This document shows, one piece after another, positions 52,948 through 61,337 of a stretch of 64,000 nucleotides of DNA; the first letter of the stretch is position 1, and each line of letters starts with the position of its first letter. Source of the stretch: VXYL01 sp963665195 (lineage in GTDB: Bacteria; Pseudomonadota; Gammaproteobacteria; Pseudomonadales; Azotimanducaceae); contig OY762070.1 of assembly GCA_963665195.1 (NCBI GenBank), forward strand, positions 1,550,001 through 1,614,000, read 5' to 3'. The translations under genes and the position numbers were made by a program. Below the pieces are notes generated by a model. The model was not told where the DNA came from. It was given only the letters and a program-made list of their open reading frames with translations, and ran no database searches.

Positions 52948-53319
52948 TTCGTTCGATCTCTTCACCGCCACTTGCCCGAACCACCGAGGCCGCAACCGAC
53001 GGTGGCAAGTCTACTCGCCTGAGCCGCAGCGGGCGCGGTCGCGCGTGCGGGCACGACGCCACAGCAACCTGACACGCCCCCACAGAACTCGGACACACGC
53101 CACAGCGACCCCACAGAACTCGGACACACGCCACAGCGACCCCAAAGCGATGTCACGCTGACATCGTGCGATGCCTCCCGCACGCCCCAGCAAATCGGAC
53201 ACACGCCACAGCGACCCCAATGCGATGTCGCGCTGACATCGTTCAATGCGCCTGGCGGGGTACGCCAACTTGACCTCGCGCGGCGAACCGCGTTCAAATT
53301 CGCGCTGGGAGGACGACCG
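52948..53319. promoter_or_regulatory. Repeat-rich divergent region with twin palindromes
   Basis: 372 bases between the toxin-antitoxin candidate and the oxidoreductase gene. Two or three copies of a 31-bp unit (CACAGAACTCGGACACACG then CCACAGCGACCC) lie at 53080-53142 and, in diverged form, at 53187-53218. Two palindromes CGATGTC-N5-GACATCG occur at 53148-53166 and 53223-53241, 75 bp apart. They look like operators for the downstream catabolic pair or for the divergent unit. No gene is evident in the stretch. Confidence 0.7.
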
Positions 53320-54477
53320 ATGGCGAAACTGCAAATGGGCCTCGTCGGCGGCGGCGAGGGCGCGTTCATCGGCGCCGTGCATCGCATGGCGGCGGAGCTC
53401 GATGGGCGCATTCAACTCGCCTGCGGGGCGTTCTCCAGCGACCCCGCGAAGAGCCGCAAGGCGGGCGTCGATCTGTATGGCATCGACCCGGAGCGCAGCT
53501 ACGGCAGCTACGCCGAGATGATGGCCGCGGAGGCAGCGCGGCCGGCGGGCGAGCGCATGGACTTCGTGGTCATCGCGACGCCGAATCACACCCACTTCCC
53601 GATCGCCCAGGCCGCGCTCGAGGCCGGCTTCCACGTCATGTCCGACAAGCCGGTGACTTTCGACCTCGCGCAGGCCAAGGCGCTCGCCGAACTGGCCACG
53701 GCCCGGGACCTGGTGTTCGGACTGACGCACAACTACACCGGCTATCCCATGGTCAAGGAGGCCCGGCATCTGGTGCGCTCCGGCGCGTTCGGCAGCGTGC
53801 GCCGCGTGGTGGTGGAGTACATCCAAGGCTGGCTGGCGGAAGCCGAGGAGACCGTCGGCAACAAGCAGGCCGAGTGGCGCACGGACCCGGCGCGGTCCGG
53901 CGCCGCCGGCTGCATGGGCGACATCGGCACCCATGGCGAGAACCTGGTCGAGTACGTCACCGGGCTCAAGATCGCCTCGCTATGCGCGGATCTGACCACG
54001 TTCGTGCCAGGGCGACGTCTCGAAGACGATGGCAACGTGCTGCTGCGCTTCGCGGGCGGCGCCAAGGGCGTGCTGTTCGCAAGCCAGATCGCGGTCGGCG
54101 AAGAGAACGGACTCAAGCTGCGCGTCTACGGCGAGACCGGCGGGCTCGAATGGGCGCAGATGGAACCCAACTCGCTGATCGTCCGCTGGCCCGACCGGCC
54201 CTACGAGGTGCGACGCACCGGCGGACCCGGCGTCGGCGAAGCGGCCACCGGCGCGACACGGCTGCCTGCGGGCCACCCGGAGGGCTTCCTCGAAGCGTTC
54301 GCCCTGCTGTACCGCAACTTCGCGGATACGCTGGCCGCCAAGCGCAGCGGCCAGGCGCCAACCGAAGAGAATCTGGACTTCCCCACCATCGCCGACGGCG
54401 TGCGCGGCATGGCCTTCATCGAAACCGTGGTGGCGAGCGCCGAAGCGGGCGCCGCCTGGCTCGACTTCCCCGACTGA
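53320..54477 (+). CDS. Gfo/Idh/MocA-family oxidoreductase
   Basis: 385 residues. The N-terminal Rossmann fold opens GLVGGGEGAFIGAVHRMAAEL. VIATPNHTHFPIAQAALEAGFHVMSDKPVTF contains the (E)KP-type Lys-Pro, and GCMGDIGTHGENLVEYVTG the D-x-x-x-H active-site segment. Members oxidise sugars, inositols or their derivatives with NAD(P). A GGAGGACG ribosome site precedes the ATG. The next gene, a TIM-barrel isomerase, starts 29 bases later, so the two form a catabolic pair downstream of the twin CGATGTC palindromes. Confidence 0.91.
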   Translation: MAKLQMGLVGGGEGAFIGAVHRMAAELDGRIQLACGAFSSDPAKSRKAGVDLYGIDPERSYGSYAEMMAAEAARPAGERMDFVVIATPNHTHFPIAQAALEAGFHVMSDKPVTFDLAQAKALAELATARDLVFGLTHNYTGYPMVKEARHLVRSGAFGSVRRVVVEYIQGWLAEAEETVGNKQAEWRTDPARSGAAGCMGDIGTHGENLVEYVTGLKIASLCADLTTFVPGRRLEDDGNVLLRFAGGAKGVLFASQIAVGEENGLKLRVYGETGGLEWAQMEPNSLIVRWPDRPYEVRRTGGPGVGEAATGATRLPAGHPEGFLEAFALLYRNFADTLAAKRSGQAPTEENLDFPTIADGVRGMAFIETVVASAEAGAAWLDFPD

Positions 54478-54506
54478 CCAAACGCCGCGTGGCGTAGGAG
54501 AACACC

Positions 54507-55562
54507 ATGAAGACGCTCAAGGGGCCGGCGATTTTCCTCGCCCAGTTCATGGCGGACGAAGACCCGTTCGACAACATCGAGTCCATGGCCAAGTGGGCCG
54601 CGGACCTCGGCTTCATCGGCATCCAGGTGCCGATCGGCAACCCGGCGTTCATCGACGTGGCCAAGGCCGCCGAGAGCAAGGACTACTGCGACGACCTCGC
54701 CGGCCGGGTGCGCGAATGCGGCGTGGAAATCACCGAGCTGTCCACGCACCTCGAGGGTCAGCTCGTCGCCGTACACCCCACCTACGACCGCCTGTTCGAC
54801 GGCTTCGCGCCAGCCGAGCTGCACGGCAAGCCGGCCGAGCGCACGACGTGGGCCATCGAACAGGTGAAACTCGCCGCCAAGGCGAGCCGCAACCTCGGAC
54901 TCGCCAGCCACGTCACCTTCTCCGGCGCCCTCCTGTGGCCGATGATGTACCCGTGGCCGCAGCGTCCGGCCGGACTGGTGGACACCGGCTTCCAGGAACT
55001 CGCCGCCCGCTGGCGCCCGATTCTGGATGTATTCGAGGACAACGGCGTGGACTGCTGCTACGAGATCCACCCCGGCGAAGACCTGCACGACGGCCTGACC
55101 TTCGAGCGCTTTCTGGCCGAAGTGGACGACCACCCGCGCGCCAACATCCTCTACGACCCGAGCCACTTCATCCTGCAGCAGCTCGACTATCTCGCCTTCA
55201 TCGACATCTACCACGAGCGCATCAGGATGTTCCACGTGAAGGACGCCGAGTTCAATCCGAACGGCCGCGCCGGCGTCTACGGCGGCTACCAGGACTGGGT
55301 GAACCGGCCGGGCCGATTCCGCAGCCTGGGCGACGGCCAGATCGACTTCCGCTCCATCTTCTCCAAGTTCGCCGCCCACGACTTCGACGGCTGGGCCGTG
55401 CTGGAGTGGGAGTGCTGCCTGAAGCACCAGGAGGACGGCGCCCGGGAAGGCGCGGAGTTCATTCGCGAGCACATCATCCGCGTGACGGACAAGGCCTTCG
55501 ACGACTTCGCCTCGGCGGGCACGGACGAAGCCGGCAACCGGGCGGTGCTCGGCCTCGGCTAG
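54507..55562 (+). CDS. Sugar phosphate isomerase/epimerase
   Basis: 351 residues. The xylose-isomerase-like TIM barrel shows ELSTHLEGQL, CCYEIHPGEDLH, ILYDPSHFIL, RMFHVKDAEF and WAVLEWECC, which supply the His, Glu and Asp metal ligands in order. It is longer than the isomerase at 49942 and not closely similar to it. TAGGAGAACACC precedes the ATG. Paired with the Gfo/Idh/MocA oxidoreductase, it likely acts in breakdown of a sugar or cyclitol; the exact substrate is unknown. Confidence 0.9.
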   Translation: MKTLKGPAIFLAQFMADEDPFDNIESMAKWAADLGFIGIQVPIGNPAFIDVAKAAESKDYCDDLAGRVRECGVEITELSTHLEGQLVAVHPTYDRLFDGFAPAELHGKPAERTTWAIEQVKLAAKASRNLGLASHVTFSGALLWPMMYPWPQRPAGLVDTGFQELAARWRPILDVFEDNGVDCCYEIHPGEDLHDGLTFERFLAEVDDHPRANILYDPSHFILQQLDYLAFIDIYHERIRMFHVKDAEFNPNGRAGVYGGYQDWVNRPGRFRSLGDGQIDFRSIFSKFAAHDFDGWAVLEWECCLKHQEDGAREGAEFIREHIIRVTDKAFDDFASAGTDEAGNRAVLGLG

Positions 55563-55574
55563 ACGTGCCATGCA

Positions 55575-56237
55575 ATGACCTACGAGGAGTGGCTCGATTA
55601 CTGTTTCGACCGGCCAGTCGAGCCAACGGCTTGGTATTGGCAATGGGACGCCGATGGCGACCAACTGGACTGGTACCGGCCGCAACCGCTTGAGATCGCG
55701 AACAACCTGAAACGGCTGTTCCGCGAGTGCGGCTCACTGCCGCAGCGCTACACGCTGGAACAGATCAATCAAGCCCTCTGGTACACCTGTTCCCTGCCCT
55801 CAAGCTACTTCTACGACATGCGCCATGAGACAGTGCCGAGGGCGCTCCAGGAGGATGTCGTCGCGTCGGTTCGGTACCTCTACAGCGACCTGTTCGGGCC
55901 CCACTGCAGCCACTTCTACGGTCATCTCGATCGCGGACCGGAGCCAGCCACGCCCCTCAACTCGGCCTGCTACATGCTCTGGGACCTGGACGGCGGCGTC
56001 GACACGGCGATCTACAGCGGCGACCTCGTCCAACCGGCCTTCAATGCGCTCGGATGGGCATTGCAGGAACGAAACCCGGCCTGCATCGAGAGCGTGCTGC
56101 ATGGCCTGGGCCACTTCCAGTCCAACTACCCGACGCGCGTCGCCGAGCTCCTCGAACAGATCCGCAAGCGGCATCCGAACCTGCCCGACGAGTTGCAGAG
56201 CTATTGGCGCGCGGCGACGATCGGATACGTGCTGTGA
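55575..56237 (+). CDS. Hypothetical protein, copy 1 of a duplicated pair
   Basis: 220 residues, not recognised. It is rich in Trp, Tyr, Cys and His with no signal or membrane segment: YCFDRPVEPTAWYWQWD, LFRECGSLPQRYTL, HCSHFYGHLDRGPEPATPL, NPACIESVLHGLGHFQ and SYWRAATIGYVL. The last part looks like a HEAT-type helix pair. The gene starts 12 bases after the isomerase and may ride on its transcript. A second, frameshifted copy follows directly, so the gene was duplicated in tandem. Confidence 0.75.
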   Translation: MTYEEWLDYCFDRPVEPTAWYWQWDADGDQLDWYRPQPLEIANNLKRLFRECGSLPQRYTLEQINQALWYTCSLPSSYFYDMRHETVPRALQEDVVASVRYLYSDLFGPHCSHFYGHLDRGPEPATPLNSACYMLWDLDGGVDTAIYSGDLVQPAFNALGWALQERNPACIESVLHGLGHFQSNYPTRVAELLEQIRKRHPNLPDELQSYWRAATIGYVL

Positions 56238-56286
56238 GCGATTGGGGAGGCGGCTCAGCTAGACGAACTGACGAGGCAGTCGCCCA

Positions 56287-56948
56287 ATGAACTACGATGA
56301 GGGCGAAGGTACTGCTTCGACCGACCCGTTGAAAACCCGGCGTGGCACTTCGCATTCGACGCCGACGGGAACGCGCTCGATTGGTACACGCCTCCCCCAC
56401 TGGAGTCAGCAAACCACTTGGCCCGCCTGTTCCGCGAGTGCGGGTCGCTGCCCAAGCACTACACGCTCGCGCAGATCGACCAAGGCCTCAACTACCTGTG
56501 CTGCAATGCCTGCTCAAACTACTTCCACGACATCCTCGACACGACCGTACCGCGCAGCATGCAGGAAGAAGTGTTTGTCGCGGCCCGTCACTTGTACAGC
56601 GACCTGTTCGCCAAGCACTGCACGCATTTCTATTGCCATCTGGACCGCGGGCCGGAACAACCAACGCCGCTGAACGGCGTGTGCCACATGCTCTGGGACA
56701 TCGGCGGTCTCAACCTAGCGTTCCACGTCGGCGATGTCGCCGAGACGGCTCTCGGCGTATTCGAGCATGCATTGCGGGAGACAAACCCCGCGTGCATAGA
56801 GAGCGTACTGCACGGCCTAGGCCACTACCAAGATCAATACCCGCGCCGAGTCGCCGAATTGCTGGATAAGCTCCGCGAACGGCATCCCGACCTGCCACGG
56901 GAACTGCGCCGATATTGGCGCGCGGCGTCGGTTGGCTACGTACAGTGA
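56287..56948 (+). pseudogene. Hypothetical protein, copy 2, frameshifted near the start
   Basis: Similar to copy 1 from YCFDRPVE to YWRAASVGYV. The ATG at 56287 (MNYDE) is out of frame with the rest: GATGAGGGCGAAGGTAC lacks one T relative to a codon string for D-E-W-x-x-Y, and restoring it joins the frames. As it stands, translation could start only at 56418 (MARLFRECGSLPKHY) and give 176 residues without the first 45 or so. Function unknown. It may be a decaying duplicate or reflect a sequence error. Confidence 0.72.
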
Positions 56949-57002
56949 CTGCGATCTATCGGTCCCCGATCGGCGCGCCGCGTAAGACTCGCCCTAATGC
57001 CC

Positions 57003-58691
57003 CTACATCCGCCAGGTGCCGAACTCCTTCGTTCCCTTCACCTCGTTGTTGTGGCAGGCCGAGAGCGAGATGCCGATGATGTCCCTCGTGTCTCGCGGGT
57101 CGATCATGCCGTCGTCGGCGACGCGGGAGGTGGCGAACAGGCCCTTGGACTGCTCCTCCAACTGGTACTCCACCTGCTCCACGCGCTTGTCGTTGGCCGC
57201 TTCGTCGAACTCGAGGCCGCGCCGCTGGGCGGCGGCGCGCTGGACGATGGTCATCACGCCGGCCTGCTGCTTCGGGCCCATGACGGCGATCTTGGCGGTC
57301 GGCCAGGTGTAGCTGAAGCGGGTGCCGTAGGCGCGCCCGCTCATGCCGTAGTTGCCGGCACCGTAGGAGGCGCCGCAGATGACGATGATGTGCGGCACGG
57401 TGGAGTTCGACACCGCGTTGATCATCTTCGAGCCGTTCTTGGTGATGCCCTGCTGCTCGAAGTCCGTGCCGACGATGTAGCCGGTGATGTTGTGCAGGAA
57501 CAAGAGCGGCACGTCGATCTGGTTGCACAGCTGGATGAACTGCGAGGCCTTCTCGGACGATTCGTTCATCAGCACGCCGTTGTTGCCGAGGATGCCGATG
57601 GGATAGCCGTGGATGGAGGCCCAGCCGCACACCAGCGTCGGGCCGTAGCGCGGCTTGAACTCCTCGAAGCGGGAGCCATCGACGATGCGGGCGATCGCTT
57701 CGCGCATGTCGAACGGGATGCTGAGGTCCTCGCCGACCAGGCCGATCAGCTCATCCGGATCGTACACCGGCGGATCGGCGGGCATGGACGGGCCGGGGCC
57801 GAGCTTGCGCCAGTTCAGGTGCGCCACCACCTCCCGGCACATGCGAATGCCGTCCAGCTCGTCCTCCGCGAGATAGTCGCCGAGGCCGGACGTGCCGGTG
57901 TGCATCTCGGCACCGGACAGCGTCTCGCCGTCGGCGTCCTCGCCGGTAGCCATTTTCACCAGCGGCGGGCCGCCCAGGGAGACGCGCGAGCGACCGCGGA
58001 TGAAGATGTTATAGTCGCTCATGCCGGGCTGGTAGGCGCCGCCCGCGGTGGAGACGCCGAACACCACGGAAATCGTGGGGATGCGCATCTTCGAGAGCTC
58101 GGTGATCTCGTAGAACAGTCGCCCGGACTCGGCGAAGTGGCCGGTGCTGCCGCGCAGGCTCTCCGCCACCCCCTGCTCGAACGCCCGGCGCTCCTCCTCC
58201 GGCGTCATGGGCTTGCGCTCGCCGCCGCCGCGCCGGCCGCCGCCGCGCAGGTCCGCGCCGGCGGACTCCACGAACTGCACGTAGGGCAGGCGGTTCTCGC
58301 GGGCGATCTCGAGGCCGCGCATCAGCTTCTTGGAGTTGAAATGGTTCATCGCCCCCGCCTGCACCGACGGGTCGTGGCCGAGGATGACGCATTCGACGTC
58401 TTCGATGACGCCGACGCCGACGGTGAAGCCGGAGCCGATGGTGAAGTGCGAGTGCCAGGCGGCGAGCGGGCTGATCTCCAGGAACGGCGAGTCCGGGTCC
58501 AGAACGTGGGCGACGCGCTCCCGCACCGGCATCTTCTCGCGCGACTTGAGCCTCGCCATGGCCTCCGGACCGCCGCCTTTGGCAGCCTCAGAGTAGAGAC
58601 CCTCCAGCAGGTCCAGCTTCGCGAACATCTCCCTGCGGTTGGTCTGATACTGCTCGGCACGGGTGTCGAGCTTGGATTGCAGCACCGCCAT
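57003..58691 (-). CDS. Acyl-CoA carboxylase carboxyltransferase (MCC/GCC beta-like)
   Basis: 562 residues, the size of methylcrotonyl- or geranyl-CoA carboxylase beta chains. The N-terminal half has VQFVESAGADLRG and FGVSTAGGAYQPGMSDY, binding acyl-CoA. The C-terminal half has LFLHNITGYIVGTDFEQQGITKNGSKMI and ICGASYGAGNYGMSGRAYGTRF, binding carboxybiotin. It transfers CO2 from biotin to a branched or unsaturated acyl-CoA. The biotin carboxylase/carrier subunit, enoyl-CoA hydratase and acyl-CoA dehydrogenase that usually accompany it are not adjacent. The insert GGGRRGGGERKP is longer than usual. Confidence 0.9.
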   Translation of the reverse strand: MAVLQSKLDTRAEQYQTNRREMFAKLDLLEGLYSEAAKGGGPEAMARLKSREKMPVRERVAHVLDPDSPFLEISPLAAWHSHFTIGSGFTVGVGVIEDVECVILGHDPSVQAGAMNHFNSKKLMRGLEIARENRLPYVQFVESAGADLRGGGRRGGGERKPMTPEEERRAFEQGVAESLRGSTGHFAESGRLFYEITELSKMRIPTISVVFGVSTAGGAYQPGMSDYNIFIRGRSRVSLGGPPLVKMATGEDADGETLSGAEMHTGTSGLGDYLAEDELDGIRMCREVVAHLNWRKLGPGPSMPADPPVYDPDELIGLVGEDLSIPFDMREAIARIVDGSRFEEFKPRYGPTLVCGWASIHGYPIGILGNNGVLMNESSEKASQFIQLCNQIDVPLLFLHNITGYIVGTDFEQQGITKNGSKMINAVSNSTVPHIIVICGASYGAGNYGMSGRAYGTRFSYTWPTAKIAVMGPKQQAGVMTIVQRAAAQRRGLEFDEAANDKRVEQVEYQLEEQSKGLFATSRVADDGMIDPRDTRDIIGISLSACHNNEVKGTKEFGTWRM

Positions 58692-58860
58692 GGATGGTCT
58701 CCTCCTGCGTGACGGAAAGGCGTTGGCCTCGAGCGCCGTTTCGCGGCGCAGCGTCGCCTAGTGTATGCAGAGCAGTGCGGGCTAGCTACCCCGGCGCACC
58801 CCTGTACATGAACTGCGGCAGCAGCGAGAACGCCTCGGTCGGCTGAACGGTTGGGGCAAC

Positions 58861-58879
58861 TGAACGGCCGCGCCGTTCA
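58861..58879. terminator. Hairpin at the 3' end of the GH2/GH5-like gene
   Basis: TGAACGGC-cgc-GCCGTTCA is a perfect 8-bp stem with a 3-base loop and contains the stop codon of the minus-strand glycosidase gene. It lacks a T-tract. Bases 58692-58860 hold no gene. Confidence 0.45.
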
Positions 58880-60154
58880 ACGGCGCCGACGATGCCGCAC
58901 GAGGAACGGGATGTTGGCATGCGCCGCATGGCCGTTGCCGTCGTAGGCGAACACGAACAACCGGTACGCGCCTAGCTCCTTCGGGGCGCGGAGAACGGTT
59001 CGGCGACCGAACGGGTTCTCGATCACGCCCGGCAGGTCCGGCAGTGCGGCTTCCCAGTCGCCGCCCACGGCGGTGGCCCTGCTCTCGCGCTTCACATGCC
59101 AGCGGTAGGTGAGCGTGTCGCCGTCGGGGTCCTCCACCGCAGCGGAGACCGGATAGCGCAGACCGGGGCGGAGCGTGGCGCTCTCGTGCGCGGATTTGCC
59201 GTCCAGCAGGACGGAAACCAGCGTCGGTGCGCGGTTGCCGGGCCAGGCGCCTGTCCAGGCGCGCTGCATGGCGTCCACGGTGGCCGTCGATTCGCCGCTC
59301 GGCGTGAACATGCTGTACCAGGTGGGCGTGCGCTCCTGCTTCTGGCCCCAGAGAAAGACGTAGGAGCCGAGCCCCGTATCCCGGATCGCCTCGATCTGGG
59401 CGTAGCCTTCCAGAAAGCGCGCCGCCTTCTCCGCGCTGGTCTGCTCCACCGGCGCATCCCATGCCGTGCGGCCCACTTCCCAATGGCCGAGCGGGCCCCA
59501 CTCGGTGACCATGAACGGCCGGCCGCCGAGTTTCGCCACGTAGTCCGGCAGCACCGCCAGCGCGCCGTAGAGCTGCAGGCCGTAGAAGTCCAGATGCGGG
59601 GTGCGGCGGACGATTTCCGGCAGCGTGCCGATCGCGCCGCCAGTGATCGTCGTGGTCACCGGGTGGTTCCGATCCGTGGCCCGAATGCTCTGCGCGAGGG
59701 CGTTCACCTCGTCGTAGACGCGCAAGTCCGCGGCGTCTTGATCCAGCTCGTTGCCGACGATCCAGGCCAAGAGCGCGGGGTGGTCCTTGTAGCGCCATAC
59801 CGCGCCGAGCACATCCGCCCGCTGCGCCAGCACCGCGGCCTCGTCGGCGTAGTCGAAGCCGAAGCGCGGCGCGGCGACCGGCAAGCCCATCGCCACCGTC
59901 AGCCCGTGGCGCTCGGCGGCGTCGAGCTTCGCTTGGGCCATGTCGATGCCCCAGGTGCGCACGCTGTTGCCGCCGTGCGCCGCAACCGTGGCGAAGTCCA
60001 CGTTGCCGATGCCAACGCCCTTCACCAGATAGGGAGCGCCGCCGCGCAGCAGCTGATGAAGGCCGTCTTCGCTCGCCACCTCGACCTTGACGACCTGCGC
60101 CGCCGCGCCGACTGCCATGCCGAGCAGCAGCGCTGCGAACAGAACCGTCTTCAC
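58877..60154 (-). CDS. Secreted TIM-barrel glycosidase (GH2/GH5-like)
   Basis: 425 residues from a GTG at 60154 that overlaps the LacI stop (GTGA). A Sec signal (MKTVLFAALLLGMAVGAAAQ) is followed by a TIM barrel. WIVGNELDQD has the acid/base Glu136 after Asn, and FMVTEWGPLG the nucleophile Glu218, an arrangement typical of clan GH-A families such as GH2 and GH5. A C-terminal Ig-like or PKD-type domain (DGDTLTYRWHV) is present. With the GH16 enzyme and LacI regulator it probably degrades beta-glucan oligosaccharides in the periplasm. Co-transcribed with the regulator gene upstream. Confidence 0.83.
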   Translation of the reverse strand: MKTVLFAALLLGMAVGAAAQVVKVEVASEDGLHQLLRGGAPYLVKGVGIGNVDFATVAAHGGNSVRTWGIDMAQAKLDAAERHGLTVAMGLPVAAPRFGFDYADEAAVLAQRADVLGAVWRYKDHPALLAWIVGNELDQDAADLRVYDEVNALAQSIRATDRNHPVTTTITGGAIGTLPEIVRRTPHLDFYGLQLYGALAVLPDYVAKLGGRPFMVTEWGPLGHWEVGRTAWDAPVEQTSAEKAARFLEGYAQIEAIRDTGLGSYVFLWGQKQERTPTWYSMFTPSGESTATVDAMQRAWTGAWPGNRAPTLVSVLLDGKSAHESATLRPGLRYPVSAAVEDPDGDTLTYRWHVKRESRATAVGGDWEAALPDLPGVIENPFGRRTVLRAPKELGAYRLFVFAYDGNGHAAHANIPFLVRHRRRR

Positions 60155-61173
60155 GACGCTGGCGCCGCCATCGACGCGCGCACCACGAGTTCGCATTCCA
60201 GCACCAGATGCCGCGGCTCGGGATCCTCGTCGCCGAGCCGTTCGATGAGCATCTCGGTAGCGCGGCCGGCGATTTCGCCCACCGGCTGGCGCACCGTGGT
60301 AAGCGGCGGCCAGGTGTGCAGCGCCGCGGGCGAGTCGTCGAAGCCAGCGACGGAGAGGTCCCGGGGCACGTCCAGCCCCAGCTCCCGCGCCGCGACGATC
60401 ACCCCCGCGGCCATGTCGTCGTTGCTGGCGATGATCGCCGTCGGCGGCGCCGCCGAGCGCAGCAGCTGATGCGCCCCTCGCCGACCGGACTCGAAGTCGA
60501 ACTGCCCTGCGACGGCCTGCGCCGCATCCGCCAAGCCATGCGCCTGCAAGCAGCCCAAGTGTCCGGCCAGACGATTGGCGCTGGCGCCGTGGCGTTCATC
60601 GCCGCGCACGAAGCCGACGCGCCGATGGCCGAAGGCGAGCACATGCTCGGTCAGCGCATAGCACGCCTGACGGTCGTTGGGGCTTACGGACGTCCACCCT
60701 TCGCGCACCGTCTTGGGCGAGATCTGCACGAACGGCGTGTTCAGTTCGGCGAGCGCCTCCGTCACTTCCCCGCAGTCGCTGATGGGCGCCGGCAGCAGCA
60801 CGCCGTCCACCCGCGTCTGGCGCACGAAGCGCCGCGTGTCGTCGCCGCTCGGCTGCGCCGTGCATGGGCGCAGCAGCAGCGAGTAGCCCGCCGCCTCGCC
60901 CGCCGCGAACGCGCCTTCGAGCACCTGTTTGACGTAGCTGAACTCGTGCGGCGTTTCGTAGAGCAGGCCGATGGACAGCGTGCGCCTGCCCGCAAGGCCG
61001 CGCGCCGCCAGGTTCGGCTCGTACTGCAGCGCACGCGCCACCTCGAGCACGCGCGCACGCGTCTCCGGACGCACGTTGGGCTCGTTGTTGACCACCCGGG
61101 AGACGGTCTTGATGGACACGTCGGCGCCCTGGGCGACATCGCGAATGGTGGTTGTCGGCGACTGGCGGCGCAT
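60151..61173 (-). CDS. LacI-family transcriptional regulator
   Basis: 340 residues. The DNA-binding domain is at residues 9-60: TTIRDVAQGADVSIKTVSRVVNNEPNVRPETRARVLE (helix-turn-helix) and the hinge EPNLAARGL. The remainder is a sugar-binding periplasmic-type domain (SIGLLYETPHEFS, ASNDDMAAGVI, VAGFDDSPAALHTWPPLTTVRQP). It lies between the two glycosidase genes, overlapping the one downstream by 4 bases and divergent from the GH16 gene. A LacI-like operator in the divergent region makes local control by a glucan oligosaccharide likely. Confidence 0.93.
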   Translation of the reverse strand: MRRQSPTTTIRDVAQGADVSIKTVSRVVNNEPNVRPETRARVLEVARALQYEPNLAARGLAGRRTLSIGLLYETPHEFSYVKQVLEGAFAAGEAAGYSLLLRPCTAQPSGDDTRRFVRQTRVDGVLLPAPISDCGEVTEALAELNTPFVQISPKTVREGWTSVSPNDRQACYALTEHVLAFGHRRVGFVRGDERHGASANRLAGHLGCLQAHGLADAAQAVAGQFDFESGRRGAHQLLRSAAPPTAIIASNDDMAAGVIVAARELGLDVPRDLSVAGFDDSPAALHTWPPLTTVRQPVGEIAGRATEMLIERLGDEDPEPRHLVLECELVVRASMAAPAS

Positions 61174-61221
61174 GGCGGCAACGAACGTTAGCGCCTGTCG
61201 GGACAGCCTTCAAGAGAGCCG

Positions 61222-61259
61222 TTGACAACGTTGACATTCCGATCTGACTCGCCTAGGGT
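61222..61259 (+). promoter_or_regulatory. GH16 promoter overlapped by a LacI-like operator
   Basis: TTGACA at 61231-61236 and TAGGGT at 61254-61259 are separated by exactly 17 bases, a good sigma-70 arrangement for the plus-strand GH16 gene. The -35 lies within TGACAACGTTGACA (61223-61236), a near-perfect inverted repeat centred on CG of the kind bound by LacI-family repressors. TTGACA also occurs at 61222. Binding of the neighbouring LacI protein would block the -35, so repression relieved by sugar is the likely mode. Confidence 0.68.
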
Positions 61260-61337
61260 CCGGGCTCAGTTTGGCTTTCGCCTCGTCCAGCGGCCCGGGG
61301 AGAGGACGCTGGGACGCAGACGGTCGGGAGGTGACCG

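Noticed and set aside
53080..53241. CRISPR array from the spaced repeats
   Set aside because: Repeats abut or diverge, spacers are absent or unequal, and there are no cas genes.
58692..58860. A short peptide remnant ending PQFMYRGAPG on the minus strand
   Set aside because: No start, no family and only about 20 plausible residues; not enough to support a gene relic.
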